Positions 40,061 to 50,014 of a DNA stretch of 64,000 bases are shown in pieces. Made by a program: the position numbers and the translations under genes. The first letter of the stretch is position 1. Every line of letters starts with the position of its first letter. Source of the stretch: Massilia niastensis DSM 21313 (GTDB taxonomy: Bacteria; Pseudomonadota; Gammaproteobacteria; Burkholderiales; Burkholderiaceae_D); assembly GCF_000382345.1 (NCBI RefSeq), contig NZ_KB908108.1, positions 1-64,000 on the forward strand, given 5' to 3'. The notes under the pieces are model-generated. The model saw only the letters and a program-made list of their open reading frames with translations. It did not search any database and had not been told where the DNA came from.

Positions 40061-42622
40061 TCAGGCCCGGCGCCGGCGCGGCTGCGGCGCCAGCTGGGCC
40101 GCCAGGTAGGGCGCGGTGCGGCTGTCCTGCGCACGCGCCACTTCTTCCGGCGGCCCGCAGGCCACCAGCCTGCCGCCCGCATCGCCCGCGCCGGGGCCGA
40201 TGTCGATCACCCAGTCGCTGCCGGCCACCACGCGCATCGTGTGCTCGACCACGATCACGGTGTTGCCGGCATCGACCAGGCGGTTGAGCTGCACCATCAG
40301 GCGGTCGGCGTCCAGCGGGTGCAGGCCGGTGGTCGGCTCGTCCAGCACGTACAGCGCATTGCCGCGCGTGGCCCGCTGCAGCTCGGCGGCCAGCTTGATG
40401 CGCTGGGCTTCGCCGCCCGACAGTTCGGTGGCCGGCTGGCCCAGGCGCAGGTAGTCCAGCCCCACCTCGGCCAGCACCTCGAGCGAACGCTCGACCAGGG
40501 CTTCGCCCTGGAAGAAATCGATCGCCTCCCCCACCGTCATGCCCAGCACCTCGGCGATGTTGCGGTCGCGGTAGCGTACTTCCAGGGTCTTGTCGTTGTA
40601 GCGCGCGCCGCCGCAGGTCGGGCATGGCGCGTAGACGCTCGGCAGGAACAGCAGCTCGACCATCACGAAGCCTTCGCCGGCGCAGTGCTCGCAGCGGCCC
40701 TTGGCGACATTGAACGAGAAGCGGCCGGCGTCGTAGCGCCGCCTGCGCGCATCCGGCGTGGCCGCGAACAGCTTGCGCACCTGGTCGAACAGGCCGGTAT
40801 AGGTCGCCAGGTTGGAGCGCGGCGTGCGTCCGATCGGCTTCTGGTCCACGCGCACCAGGCGCCGCACGCCCTCCATGCCGGCCACGATCCGCCCCTCCAG
40901 CGGCAGCGCTTCCTCGCGCTCCAGGTCGTGCTCCTCGCCCGCTTCCTCGGCCTCCGCCTTGTGCCCCAGGGCGGCGCCGACCAGCTCGACCAGCACCTGG
41001 CTGACCAGGCTGGACTTGCCGGAACCGGACACGCCGGTCACGCTGGTCAGCACGCCGAGCGGGAACGCGGCGTCCAGCCCATGCAGGTTGTTGCGGCTGA
41101 CGCCCTGCAGGCGCAGCCAGCCGCTCGGCGGACGCGGGGCGCGCTGCGGCGGCGGCGCTTCGTTGAACAGGTAGCGCCGCGTCTGCGAGGCCTCGACCTG
41201 GCGCAGGCCCTCGGGTTCGCCGCTGTACAGGATCTGGCCGCCGCGCTCGCCCGCCATCGGGCCGACGTCGACCAGCCAGTCGGCATGGCGGATCACGTCC
41301 AGCGCGTGCTCGACCACGAACAGCGAGTTGCCGGCCGCCTTCAGCCGGGCCAGCGCATCGAGCAGCGCCTCGGTATCGGCCGGGTGCAGGCCGGCCGAGG
41401 GCTCGTCCAGCACGTACACCACCCCGAACAGGCTGGAACGCACCTGGGTCGCCAGCCGCAGGCGCTGCAGTTCGCCCGGCGACAGGGTCGGCGTGCTGCG
41501 CTCCAGCGCCAGGTAGCCCAGGCCCAGCGCCAGCAGCACCTCGAGGCGCGCCGCCAGGTCGGCCGCGATGCGGCGCCGCACGATCACCTGCTCGGCATGC
41601 AGGTGGCCGATGTCGCCATCCCTGGCTTCGGCATACGGGCCCAGCAACTGCGCCAGGCGCTCGAGCGGCATGCGCGACAGCTCGGCGATGTCGACGCCGG
41701 CGAAGGTGACCGACAGCGATTCCCGGCGCAGGCGCTTGCCCTCGCACACCGGGCAGGCGGTGCTGACCATGTAGCGCGCCACCCGCTTCTTCATGGAGGC
41801 GCTCTCGGTGTTGGCGAAGGTCTGCAGCACGTAGCGGCGCGCGCCGGTGAAGGTGCCCTGGTAGCTGGGCGTGTCCTTGCGCTTCAGGGCGGCCTTCGTT
41901 TCCTTCGGCGTCAATCCGGCGTAGACCGGCACCGTGGGCGTCTCGTCGGTGAACAGGATCCAGTCGCGGTCCTTCTTCGGCAGCTCGCGCCAGGGCGTGT
42001 CGACGTCGTAGCCGAGCGTGACCAGGATGTCGCGCAGGTTCTGGCCGTGCCAGGCCGGCGGCCAGGCCGCCACCGCGCGCTCGCGGATGGTGAGCGAGTC
42101 GTCCGGCACCATCGACTGCTCGGTCACTTCGTAGACGCGGCCCAGTCCCGAGCAGCGCGGGCAGGCGCCCTGCGGGGTGTTCGGCGAGAACGACTCGGCA
42201 TACAGCAGTTCCTGTCCCGGCGGATAGTCGCCGGCGCGCGAGTACAGCATGCGCAGCGAATTCGACAGGGTGCTGACGCTGCCCACCGAGGAGCGCGCGG
42301 TCGGCGTGCCGCGCTGCTGCTGGAGCGCGACCGCCGGCGGCAACCCGTCGATCTCGTCGACCTCGGGCACCGGCATCTGGTGGAACAGCCGGCGCGCATA
42401 GGGCGACACCGATTCGAGGTAGCGCCGCTGCGCCTCCGCGTACAGGGTGCCGAAGGCCAGCGACGACTTGCCGGAGCCGGACACTCCGGTGAACACCACC
42501 AGCGCCCCGCGCGGGATATCGAGGCTGACATTCTTCAGGTTGTGCTCGCGCGCGCCGCGCACGCGCACGTAGCCCTCATCCGGTTCGCGCCCGCCGGCGC
42601 CCTTCCTGTCATTGCTGGGCAT
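40061..42622 (-). CDS. UvrA-like ABC ATPase (UvrA2-type paralogue)
   Basis: The 853-residue product has two ABC modules: Walker [10 protein letters not shown] at 46-54 and again in the second half, with Walker [11 protein letters not shown] and [10 protein letters not shown], and zinc-finger cysteines ([28 protein letters not shown]). It is about 90 residues shorter than UvrA. The first ABC signature reads LSPGE (380-384) instead of LSGGE; the second is normal. Such paralogues are linked to tolerance of DNA-binding drugs rather than general excision repair. It stands downstream of a glycosyltransferase on the same strand. Confidence 0.92.
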   Translation of the reverse strand: MPSNDRKGAGGREPDEGYVRVRGAREHNLKNVSLDIPRGALVVFTGVSGSGKSSLAFGTLYAEAQRRYLESVSPYARRLFHQMPVPEVDEIDGLPPAVALQQQRGTPTARSSVGSVSTLSNSLRMLYSRAGDYPPGQELLYAESFSPNTPQGACPRCSGLGRVYEVTEQSMVPDDSLTIRERAVAAWPPAWHGQNLRDILVTLGYDVDTPWRELPKKDRDWILFTDETPTVPVYAGLTPKETKAALKRKDTPSYQGTFTGARRYVLQTFANTESASMKKRVARYMVSTACPVCEGKRLRRESLSVTFAGVDIAELSRMPLERLAQLLGPYAEARDGDIGHLHAEQVIVRRRIAADLAARLEVLLALGLGYLALERSTPTLSPGELQRLRLATQVRSSLFGVVYVLDEPSAGLHPADTEALLDALARLKAAGNSLFVVEHALDVIRHADWLVDVGPMAGERGGQILYSGEPEGLRQVEASQTRRYLFNEAPPPQRAPRPPSGWLRLQGVSRNNLHGLDAAFPLGVLTSVTGVSGSGKSSLVSQVLVELVGAALGHKAEAEEAGEEHDLEREEALPLEGRIVAGMEGVRRLVRVDQKPIGRTPRSNLATYTGLFDQVRKLFAATPDARRRRYDAGRFSFNVAKGRCEHCAGEGFVMVELLFLPSVYAPCPTCGGARYNDKTLEVRYRDRNIAEVLGMTVGEAIDFFQGEALVERSLEVLAEVGLDYLRLGQPATELSGGEAQRIKLAAELQRATRGNALYVLDEPTTGLHPLDADRLMVQLNRLVDAGNTVIVVEHTMRVVAGSDWVIDIGPGAGDAGGRLVACGPPEEVARAQDSRTAPYLAAQLAPQPRRRRA

Positions 42623-42701
42623 GTGCCCTCCCGCTGATCGACGATGGCGGCATTACACCCTGCCTGCCGCCCCATGTCGGTGCGATTCCCAACAATCGGC
42701 C

Positions 42702-43958
42702 TCACACTCCGGCCAGCGCCTCCAGGCGTTCGCACAGGGCGTCGATGCCGGACGGCGCCGCCAGGAGCGCGCTGACTTCGCGGCAACGCCGCGCCATCCC
42801 GCCCTCGCCCACCACCCCCAGCAGCGCGCGCGCCATGCGCGCCGGCGTCACCCGCGTCGCGTGCAGGGTGGCGCCGGCGCCCAGCAGCCGCACGCGCGCC
42901 GCGTTGTCGAACTGGTCGTGCGCGAGCGGCACCACCAGTTGCGGCGTGCCCGCGCGCAAGGCCTCGGCCGTGGTGCCGATGCCGCCATGGTGGACCAGCG
43001 CGGCCACGCGCGGCAGCAGCGCCTTGAGCGGCACGTAGTCCTGCCACAGGATGTGCTCCGGCAGGCGGGCGGGCAACTGCTCCCGGTGCGGGGTCAGGAA
43101 GATGGCGCGCAGCCCCAGCCGGCCCACCGCCTGCGCGGCGGCCGCGAAATAACGGTCGGCCTGGCGGTTGCCGGTGCCGGGCGTGAACGCCACCGGCGCC
43201 GCGCCGGCGTCGAGGAAGGCGCGCAGGTCCGCGCCCAGGGCCGCCGCCGGGTTCGGGTCGTAGAGCGGAAAGCCGGCGCCCGCCAGGGGCCGTGGCCAGT
43301 CCGGCTGGCTTGGTGCGAACCATTCCGGGAACAGGGTCAGCGACAGGTCCGGGATGCCGGTCATCAGGGCGATCAGCTCGCGCGCCGGCGCCAGGCCGTG
43401 CGCCGCGCGCGCCGCATTCACGTCCGGCAGCGCGACCGGATCGATGAGGCGCGCGCCCGCCTGCCGCCACAGCCAGCGGCGCACCCCGTGCGGCACCCAG
43501 CGCGGCACCGGCCACGGCCCGAGCAGCAGGGGATCGTGGACGGTCGGCAGGTTCGAGGGCGCCAGATAGGCCGCCGCGATCTTCAGCCCGGGCTGGCGCG
43601 CGCGGCACAGGTCGGCCTCGGGCAGCGCCAGCGGATGGGCCAGCAGCACGCGCGGCCCGCCCGGCGGCAGGGCCGCCACGACGGCCGGCACCGCGGCCAT
43701 GGCCGGGCGGGTCGCCTGCCACACCACGGCCAGGCCGCGGGTCGGATGCCACAGGTCGGGATGGTCGAGCACCGCCGGATCGGCCGGCAGGCCGTGGAAC
43801 GGCAGACCTGCCTGCGCCACGAAGGGCGCGTGCAGGTCCGGCCCCAGGAAATCGACCCGGTGGCCGCGCGCGCGCAGGGCCGTGCCCATCCAGAGGAAGG
43901 GAAACAGGTCGCCGGCCGAGCCGATCGTGACCAGGATGAAGTGCAGGGACCGGGACAC
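42702..43958 (-). CDS. UDP-glycosyltransferase-like protein (GT1/GT28 superfamily)
   Basis: The 418-residue GT-B enzyme begins LHFILVTIGSAGDLFPFLWMG and contains the donor-binding motif LVHHGGIGTTAEALRAGTPQ with the following P-x5-DQ (VPLAHDQFDN), as in rhamnosyl- and macrolide glycosyltransferases. No membrane segment is seen. The gene starts with GTG at 43958 without a strong ribosome site. The acceptor is unknown; the UvrA paralogue downstream may hint at natural-product resistance, but that is speculation. Confidence 0.88.
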   Translation of the reverse strand: MSRSLHFILVTIGSAGDLFPFLWMGTALRARGHRVDFLGPDLHAPFVAQAGLPFHGLPADPAVLDHPDLWHPTRGLAVVWQATRPAMAAVPAVVAALPPGGPRVLLAHPLALPEADLCRARQPGLKIAAAYLAPSNLPTVHDPLLLGPWPVPRWVPHGVRRWLWRQAGARLIDPVALPDVNAARAAHGLAPARELIALMTGIPDLSLTLFPEWFAPSQPDWPRPLAGAGFPLYDPNPAAALGADLRAFLDAGAAPVAFTPGTGNRQADRYFAAAAQAVGRLGLRAIFLTPHREQLPARLPEHILWQDYVPLKALLPRVAALVHHGGIGTTAEALRAGTPQLVVPLAHDQFDNAARVRLLGAGATLHATRVTPARMARALLGVVGEGGMARRCREVSALLAAPSGIDALCERLEALAGV

Positions 43959-43992
43959 GGTGGCCGGGCGGCGGCGGCGTGGCGCTGCGGCG

Positions 43993-44529
43993 TCAGAACG
44001 CCAGCCGGCCTTCGATGGAATCGTCGAGCGTCTTGCCGATCACCGCGCCGACCGCCATCTTGGCGCCCGCCACCGCGTCGCCATGCTTGTTGTCCCAGTA
44101 ATAGCCGGTGCGCGGCGTCACCTTGATCACGGTGATGCGGGGATCGTCTTCGCCGCCGGTGAACCAGGTGCGCAGCATGAAGTTCCAGAGTTGCCCGATG
44201 CGCGCCTTGTCCTGCGAGATCTCGGCATGGCCGTCGATTTCCAGGAAGCCGGAATGGGGGCCGGCCTGGAAATACAGCGTCACGGAAGGATCGGCCGCGA
44301 GCTCGGCATTCTTGTGGCTGTCGCTGGCGCTCAGGAACCACAGGACGCCCTGGTCGTCGGTCTCGCGCACGCTCATCGGGCGTACGCCGCGGCTCGGGCC
44401 GAGGCTGCCCGCGGTACGGAAGAAGCAGGTGTCGGCATCGTCCACCATGGCCTTGAGGCGGGCGATGGCGTCGGCGCCGCTCAGGTCGCGGCGGTTGTGT
44501 TCCGGCTGGTTGCGGTTGATGGAATCCAT
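43993..44529 (-). CDS. Pyridoxamine 5'-phosphate oxidase-like (general stress protein 26 type)
   Basis: The 178-residue product matches the split-barrel flavin-binding family: PSRGVRPMSVRE, LWFLSASDSHKNAEL, VTLYFQA and GYYWDNKHG. Members bind FMN or related cofactors; the physiological reaction is unknown, and true PdxH activity is unlikely. GGAGACC precedes the ATG. The gene is 34 bp upstream of the glycosyltransferase on the same strand. Confidence 0.88.
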   Translation of the reverse strand: MDSINRNQPEHNRRDLSGADAIARLKAMVDDADTCFFRTAGSLGPSRGVRPMSVRETDDQGVLWFLSASDSHKNAELAADPSVTLYFQAGPHSGFLEIDGHAEISQDKARIGQLWNFMLRTWFTGGEDDPRITVIKVTPRTGYYWDNKHGDAVAGAKMAVGAVIGKTLDDSIEGRLAF

Positions 44530-44681
44530 GCGTGGTCTCCGACAGGCTCTGTGCTGATGAGCAAACTCTACCCGGAAACCATGGCCGCGTATGTGGCCCG
44601 GCGAACGGAATGGCGGAAAAGCGCCCGGCGCCGGGTCAAATCCGGGACACCGGGAGCCCGCAGGGCCGCCGCAACGGCGGC

Positions 44682-45152
44682 CTACAGGAAGCGGTCGAGG
44701 ATCTTCCGGCTGTGCTTGTCGATGTGGTACATGTCGCGCACCAGGAAATTGATGCCGTGGCTGTCCGCCACCAGCAGCGAGGCGTCGCCGATGCGACGGA
44801 TGTCCTCGTCCACCTTGAGCACGAACTCGGTGTCGCCGCGGTCGGTTTTCACATGCCAGGTGCAGGGCGTGGCGAAGCTCGACACCTCCTTGATGTGCAG
44901 GATCTCGGGGATGAATTCGCGCCCCGCGATGTCTTCCTGCAGCAGGGTGCGGGCCTGCTCCGGCAGCTCGTCCAGGTCGTCGATCCAGGCGACTTCCTTG
45001 CCGCCGTCGCGCACGATCGAGATGCCCCGGGTCGGCGCCTGGATCGGGAAGGCGCGCACCGCGATCACGCCGGCGTGCTCCTCGCCCGACTCCGTGGTCA
45101 GCACCAGTTTGCCGAAGCTGTCGCGCCGCAGTTGGAAGGGTGTCGTTGCCAT
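44682..45152 (-). CDS. DUF1854 protein of the cyanophycin locus
   Basis: This 156-residue cytoplasmic protein (FQLRRDSFGKLVLTTESGEE, VAWIDDLDELP, REFIPEILHIKEVSSFATPC) fits the DUF1854 family, which is repeatedly found next to cyanophycin synthetase genes. Its ATG directly follows the ABC transporter stop codon (TAAATG), so the two are translated as a pair. A 7-bp GC hairpin overlaps its stop codon. No catalytic motif is evident; a role as accessory subunit or regulator of the transporter is inferred from linkage. Confidence 0.85.
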   Translation of the reverse strand: MATTPFQLRRDSFGKLVLTTESGEEHAGVIAVRAFPIQAPTRGISIVRDGGKEVAWIDDLDELPEQARTLLQEDIAGREFIPEILHIKEVSSFATPCTWHVKTDRGDTEFVLKVDEDIRRIGDASLLVADSHGINFLVRDMYHIDKHSRKILDRFL

Positions 45153-47432
45153 TTAGTCGTCCTTGTCGTCCATGTCCTGGTCCACGTTGCGCGCCTGCGC
45201 TTCGTAGAGGCGGTGGTAGGCGCCTTCGCGCGCCATCAATTCGTCGTGGTTGCCCTCTTCCACCACCACGCCGCGGTCCAGCACGACCAGGCGGTCGGCG
45301 CGGTGCAGGGTCGACAGGCGGTGCGCGATCGCGATCGTGGTGCGGCCCTGCACCAGGTTGTCGAGCGCCTTCTGGATCTCTTTCTCGGTCTCCGAGTCGA
45401 CCGACGAGGTCGCCTCGTCGAGGATCAGGATCGGCGGGTCGATCAGCAGCGCGCGCGCGATCGAGATGCGCTGGCGCTCGCCGCCCGACAGGCCCTGGCC
45501 GCGCTCGCCCACCATCGAGTCATAGCCCTGCGGCAGGCGCAGGATGAACTCGTGCGCGTGCGCGGCGCGCGCGGCGGCGATGATGTCCTCGCGCGTCGCA
45601 CCCGGCTTGCCGTAGGCGATGTTCTCGGCGATGGTGCCGAAGAACAGGAAAGGCTCCTGCAGCACCAGGCCGATGTGGCGGCGGTAGTCGGCCACCGCGA
45701 ACGAACGGATATCCTTGCCGTCAAGCAAGATCGCCCCCTCGGCCACGTCGTAGAAGCGGCAGATCAGGTTGACCAGGGTGCTCTTGCCCGAGCCGCTGTG
45801 GCCGACCAGGCCCACCATTTCGCCGGCATTGATCTTCAGCGAGATGCCGCGGTTCACGGCGCGGTTGCCGTAGCGGAAACCGACTTCGCGCAGCTCGATG
45901 TTGCCCGCCACCTTGTCCAGCTTCGCCGGGTTGACCGGGTCCGGCACGCTCGACACGTGGTCGAGGATGTCGAAGATGCGCTTGGCGGCCGAGGCCGACT
46001 TCTGGGTCACCGAGACGATGCGGCTCATCGAATCCAGGCGCACGTAGAAGCGGCCGCTGTAGGCGATGAAGGCGGACAGCGTGCCGACCGTGATGTCGCC
46101 GCGCGACACCTGCCAGATGCCGAAGCACCAGATCACCAGCAGGCCCAGTTCGGTCAGCAGCGACACGGTCGGCGAGAACAGCGACCACACCCTGTTCAGC
46201 TTGTCGTTGACGTGCAGGTTGTGCTTGTTGGCTTCGCGGAAGCGCACCGCTTCGCGCTTTTCCTGGGCGAAAGCCTTGACCACGCGTATGCCCGGGATGG
46301 TGTCGGCCAGCACGTTGGTGACTTCGCCCCAGACCCGGTCGATCTTCTCGAAGCCGGTGCGCAGCTTGTCGCGCACGATGTGGATCATCCAGGCGATGAA
46401 GGGCAGCGGCACCAGGGTCACCAGCGCCAGCCACGGATTGATCGTGAACAGGATCACGCCCGTCATGATGATCATCAGGACGTCGGACAGGAAGTCCAGC
46501 AGGTGCAGCGACAGGAACACGCAGATCCGGTCCGAGCCGCTGCCGATGCGCGACATCAGGTCGCCGGTGCGCTTGCCGCCGAAGAATTCAAGCGACAGCC
46601 GCAGCAGGTGTTCATAGGTGGTCGAGCGCAGGTCGGCGCCGATCCGTTCGGACACCAGCGCCAGCACATAGGTCTTGGCCCAGCCCAGCGCCCAGGCCAG
46701 CATGGCCGCGCCGAACAGGCCGCCCATATATAGATAGACGAGGTTGATGTCGATCTGCTGGCCGTTCTGGTAAGGAATCAGGACATTGTCCAGCAGCGGC
46801 ATCGTCAGGTAGGGCGGAATCAGGTGCGCCCCGGTCGAGCCCAGCATCAGGATGAAGCCCAGCAGCAGCTGTCCCTGGTAAGGCCGGGCGAAACGCCACA
46901 GTCGGAACAGGGTCCAGGTCGACGGCGGGGTGTGCAGCACCTTTTCGCAGATCGGGCACTCTTCCTGGTCCGGCTCGAGCGGCGCCTTGCAGCTCGGGCA
47001 GGTGTGTTGATCAGGAGGCAACACCTGGACACCCGTGACGACGCTTTCCACCTGGTCGCGGAAATGGTCGACCACGCGGATCGCCTGCAGGTTCTGGCCC
47101 AGGGTGAAGCGCCAGGCGGCCAGCAAGCCGTGCGCATCCACCAGCTCGAGGTGGCCGACGCCGGCATGGTCATGGTGACGCAGCTCCAGGCCGGCCCGGT
47201 AGGGCCAGTCGCGCCAGGCGCTCTCGCCCGGGGCGCGCGCCAGCAGGCGGCGGTCGGTGACGAGCACGATGCCTTTGACGAAATGTAATTTCGCGTCGAG
47301 GTCAACCTCTACGCTAGTTAAAACGTTTTCCCCTGGTGCAAGCTGTTTCGCAACGTCATTTTGCCAATGTTCGGGTAAAAAACTGGCGGCTACCGCCAGC
47401 GACGACGGAATGGCAAGTTGTTGAGTTGTCAT
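45153..47432 (-). CDS. ABC exporter with N-terminal PH-like domain and zinc ribbon, cyanophycin-associated
   Basis: The 759-residue half transporter has three parts. Residues 1-130 form a soluble domain with the pattern FVKGIVLVTDRRLL, like bacterial PH-like domains. Residues 145-162 form a zinc ribbon (CPSC and CPIC, 11 apart). From about 170 a type I exporter membrane domain of six helices is followed by an ABC domain with GHSGSGKST, LSGGERQRISIARA and ILDEATSSVD. It is divergent from the cyanophycin synthetases and coupled to the DUF1854 gene. The family is linked to cyanophycin loci; the substrate is unknown, with peptides or arginine-aspartate compounds as candidates. Confidence 0.9.
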   Translation of the reverse strand: MTTQQLAIPSSLAVAASFLPEHWQNDVAKQLAPGENVLTSVEVDLDAKLHFVKGIVLVTDRRLLARAPGESAWRDWPYRAGLELRHHDHAGVGHLELVDAHGLLAAWRFTLGQNLQAIRVVDHFRDQVESVVTGVQVLPPDQHTCPSCKAPLEPDQEECPICEKVLHTPPSTWTLFRLWRFARPYQGQLLLGFILMLGSTGAHLIPPYLTMPLLDNVLIPYQNGQQIDINLVYLYMGGLFGAAMLAWALGWAKTYVLALVSERIGADLRSTTYEHLLRLSLEFFGGKRTGDLMSRIGSGSDRICVFLSLHLLDFLSDVLMIIMTGVILFTINPWLALVTLVPLPFIAWMIHIVRDKLRTGFEKIDRVWGEVTNVLADTIPGIRVVKAFAQEKREAVRFREANKHNLHVNDKLNRVWSLFSPTVSLLTELGLLVIWCFGIWQVSRGDITVGTLSAFIAYSGRFYVRLDSMSRIVSVTQKSASAAKRIFDILDHVSSVPDPVNPAKLDKVAGNIELREVGFRYGNRAVNRGISLKINAGEMVGLVGHSGSGKSTLVNLICRFYDVAEGAILLDGKDIRSFAVADYRRHIGLVLQEPFLFFGTIAENIAYGKPGATREDIIAAARAAHAHEFILRLPQGYDSMVGERGQGLSGGERQRISIARALLIDPPILILDEATSSVDSETEKEIQKALDNLVQGRTTIAIAHRLSTLHRADRLVVLDRGVVVEEGNHDELMAREGAYHRLYEAQARNVDQDMDDKDD

Positions 47433-47739
47433 GTAATGCGCCCGATGTCAGGCAAAGTTCTGGTGAGGGATGAGCATAGGCAGCCGGCTTGACAAGGGCA
47501 CAAGGGCCGTCCAGTGCGCCGCTGCGTGAAACGCTCCACAGAGCGTTGTAACGTTTCGGCGTATCGTTTGGATGACAAAGAATGAAACTGGCAGAAATAA
47601 TGCTCGGCAGTAAGCTTTGTTTCAGCAAGTATACATGATGTGTGCTAGGGTAGCCGCCTTTTGCTACCCGGCGGACAGTCAGGCACATAAGGCAAAGGCC
47701 AGCGGCGCGCGAGCGCCTGCCGACTATGACATTGATTAC
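47433..47739. promoter_or_regulatory. Divergent control region of the cyanophycin locus
   Basis: This 307-bp region separates the ABC-DUF1854 unit from the two synthetase genes and holds no gene. It contains an inverted repeat AACGCTC/GAGCGTT (47530-47536 and 47541-47547), a possible regulator site, and a TATACA near 47630 that could be a -10 box. No convincing -35 partner was found. Nitrogen-type or arginine-type regulators would be the natural candidates. Confidence 0.4.
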
Positions 47740-49917
47740 ATGACGAAGAAGAACGACATCAAGTTTCTCCGCGTGACGCACCTGCGCGGACCGAACATCT
47801 GGACCTATCGCCCGGTGATCGAGGTCTGGCTCGACCTCGGCGAACTCGAGGAATGCCCCTCGAACACCCTGCCCGGCTTCACCGACCGCCTGACCGCCTG
47901 GCTGCCCGGCCTGGTCGAACACCGCTGCGGCGTCGGCGAGCGCGGCGGCTTCATCGAACGCCTGCGCGACGGCACCTGGGCCGGCCACATCCTCGAGCAT
48001 GTCGTGCTCGAACTGCAGAACCTGGCCGGCATGAAGACCGGCTTCGGCAAGACCCGCTCGACCGGCGAGCATGGCGTCTACAAGATGGCCTTCCGCACCC
48101 GCGACGAAGTCGTCGGCCGCGCCGCCCTCGAGGCCGGCCATGCGCTGCTGATGGCGGCCATCAACGACACCCCGTTCGACCTGCCCGCCACCGTCGCGCG
48201 CCTGACCGACCTGGTGGACCGCTACTGCCTGGGCCCGTCGACCGCCCACATCGTGGACGGCGCCACCGACCGCCGCATCCCCTCGATCCGCCTGACCGAA
48301 GGCAACCTGGTGCAGCTCGGCCATGGCGCCGCGCAGCGCCGCATCTGGACCGCCGAGACCGACCGCACCAGCGCGATCGGCGAAGGCATCGCCAGCGACA
48401 AGGACCTGACCAAGACCCTGCTCGCCTCCTGCGGCGTGCCGGTGCCGGAAGGCGCCGTGGCGCGCAGCGCCGGGCAGGCCTGGGAAGAAGCCCAATACAT
48501 CGGCCTGCCGGTCGCGCTCAAGCCGATCGACGGCAACCACGGCCGCGGCGTCTCGCTCAACCTGATGAGCGAGGCCGACGTGGTCGCCGCCTACGCGATC
48601 GCCGCCGAGGAAGGCGACAGCAAGTCGGTGCTGGTCGAGCGCTTCATTCCCGGCAACGAGCACCGCCTGCTGGTGGTCGGCCGCCAGGTGGTCGCCGCCG
48701 CCAAGGGCGAATCGCTGTGGGTGACCGGCGACGGCAGGCAGAGCGTGATCGCGCTGTGCGACAGCCAGATCAACATCGACCCGCGCCGCGGCGAGAGCGA
48801 GGAATTCCCGCTCGGCACCGTCAAGCCGCACGAGAGCGACGAGATCAAGCTGGACCTGAAGCGCCAGGGCCTGACCCCGGATTCGGTGCCGCAGGCCGGC
48901 CAGAAAGTGCTGATCCAGCTGAACGGCAACGTCGCCGACGACGTCACCGACCTGGTGCACCCGTCGGTCGCCCATGCGGCGGCGCTGGCGGCGCGCATCG
49001 TCGGCCTCGACATCGCCGGCATCGACCTGGTGTGCGAAGACATCTCGCGCCCGCTCGAAGAACAGCGCGGCGCCATCATCGAAGTCAATTCCAGCCCCGG
49101 CCTGCTGGCCCACATCAAGCCGGCGTCCGGCGCGCCGCGCAAGGTCGGGAAGGCGATCGTCGACCACCTGTTCGAGGAGGGCGAGAACGGCCGCATCCCG
49201 GTGGTGGGCGTGACCGGCACCCTCGGCACCAGCCTGATCGCGCGCCTGGTGGGCTGCCTGGTGCACATCGGCGGCAAGCACGTCGGCGTGGCCAACGGCG
49301 AAGGCCTGTACCTGGACGCGCGCCAGGTTTCAAGCAGGGACAGTACCGGCTTCGAGGCCGGCCAGCGCCTGCTGATCAACCGCACCGTGCAGACCGCCGT
49401 GTTCGAATCGAACGCGCGCTCGATCCTGTCCCAGGGCCTGCCCTACGACCGCTGCGCGGTCGGCATCGTGACCGACATGGAAGGCCTGGACGACCTGGCC
49501 GAGTTCTACATCCGCGATGACGACGCCATGCGCAACGTGATCCGCACCCAGGTCGACGTGATCCTGCCGGAAGGCGCGGCGGTGCTGAACGCGGCGAACG
49601 AAGCCGTGGCCGCGCTGGCCGCGCTGTCCGACGGCCGCGTGATCTTCTACGCGGCCGACGAGAACAACGCGGTCCTGGCGCGCCACCGCGCAGCCGGCGG
49701 GTGCGTCGTGTTCCTGCGTGGCGGGCGCGTGGTGCTGGCCGAGGGCGCGGAAGAAACCCCGCTGCTGGAACTGGCGAAGATGAAGCCCTCCACCGTGAAG
49801 CATCCCGAGAATGTGCTGGCGGCCGTGGGTGCGGCCTGGGCGCTGGGCGTGCCGGCCGACCTGATCTGCGGCGGCCTGCGCGCTTTCGACGCCACCCGGA
49901 AAAAAGCAAACGGCTAA
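47740..49917 (+). CDS. Cyanophycin synthetase-like protein with degenerate Mur-ligase half (CphA' / CphA2-like)
   Basis: The 725-residue product has the CphA N domain, an ATP-grasp domain (PVALKPIDGNHGRGVS, IIEVNSSPGL) and a Mur-ligase-like domain. In that last domain the P-loop reads GTLGTS (493-498) instead of GTNGKT, so the ATP-binding lysine is lost, and the C-terminal Mur-ligase domain is missing. The N domain keeps H-x2-E-H-x4-E (His83, Glu86, His87, Glu91). This resembles CphA2, which joins ready-made dipeptides, or the CphA' of Burkholderiales. The ATG at 47740 has no clear ribosome site; it fits the paralogue's start. Confidence 0.9.
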   Translation: MTKKNDIKFLRVTHLRGPNIWTYRPVIEVWLDLGELEECPSNTLPGFTDRLTAWLPGLVEHRCGVGERGGFIERLRDGTWAGHILEHVVLELQNLAGMKTGFGKTRSTGEHGVYKMAFRTRDEVVGRAALEAGHALLMAAINDTPFDLPATVARLTDLVDRYCLGPSTAHIVDGATDRRIPSIRLTEGNLVQLGHGAAQRRIWTAETDRTSAIGEGIASDKDLTKTLLASCGVPVPEGAVARSAGQAWEEAQYIGLPVALKPIDGNHGRGVSLNLMSEADVVAAYAIAAEEGDSKSVLVERFIPGNEHRLLVVGRQVVAAAKGESLWVTGDGRQSVIALCDSQINIDPRRGESEEFPLGTVKPHESDEIKLDLKRQGLTPDSVPQAGQKVLIQLNGNVADDVTDLVHPSVAHAAALAARIVGLDIAGIDLVCEDISRPLEEQRGAIIEVNSSPGLLAHIKPASGAPRKVGKAIVDHLFEEGENGRIPVVGVTGTLGTSLIARLVGCLVHIGGKHVGVANGEGLYLDARQVSSRDSTGFEAGQRLLINRTVQTAVFESNARSILSQGLPYDRCAVGIVTDMEGLDDLAEFYIRDDDAMRNVIRTQVDVILPEGAAVLNAANEAVAALAALSDGRVIFYAADENNAVLARHRAAGGCVVFLRGGRVVLAEGAEETPLLELAKMKPSTVKHPENVLAAVGAAWALGVPADLICGGLRAFDATRKKANG

Positions 49918-49939
49918 CTGGTTAGTGAATCACTGCAAC

Positions 49940-49959
49940 GGCCCGGTGCATGCCGGGCC
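49940..49959 (+). repeat. Hairpin between the two synthetase genes
   Basis: GGCCCGG (49940-49946) and CCGGGCC (49953-49959) form a 7-bp stem with a six-base loop, 22 bp after the first synthetase. No T run follows, so read-through into cphA is expected; it may affect mRNA stability. Confidence 0.4.
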
Positions 49960-50014
49960 ATGGTGCCCGCCCCTGCTTCAGGGTCGTCGCGGCCCGCGAA
50001 AGGATTGAAGGTTT

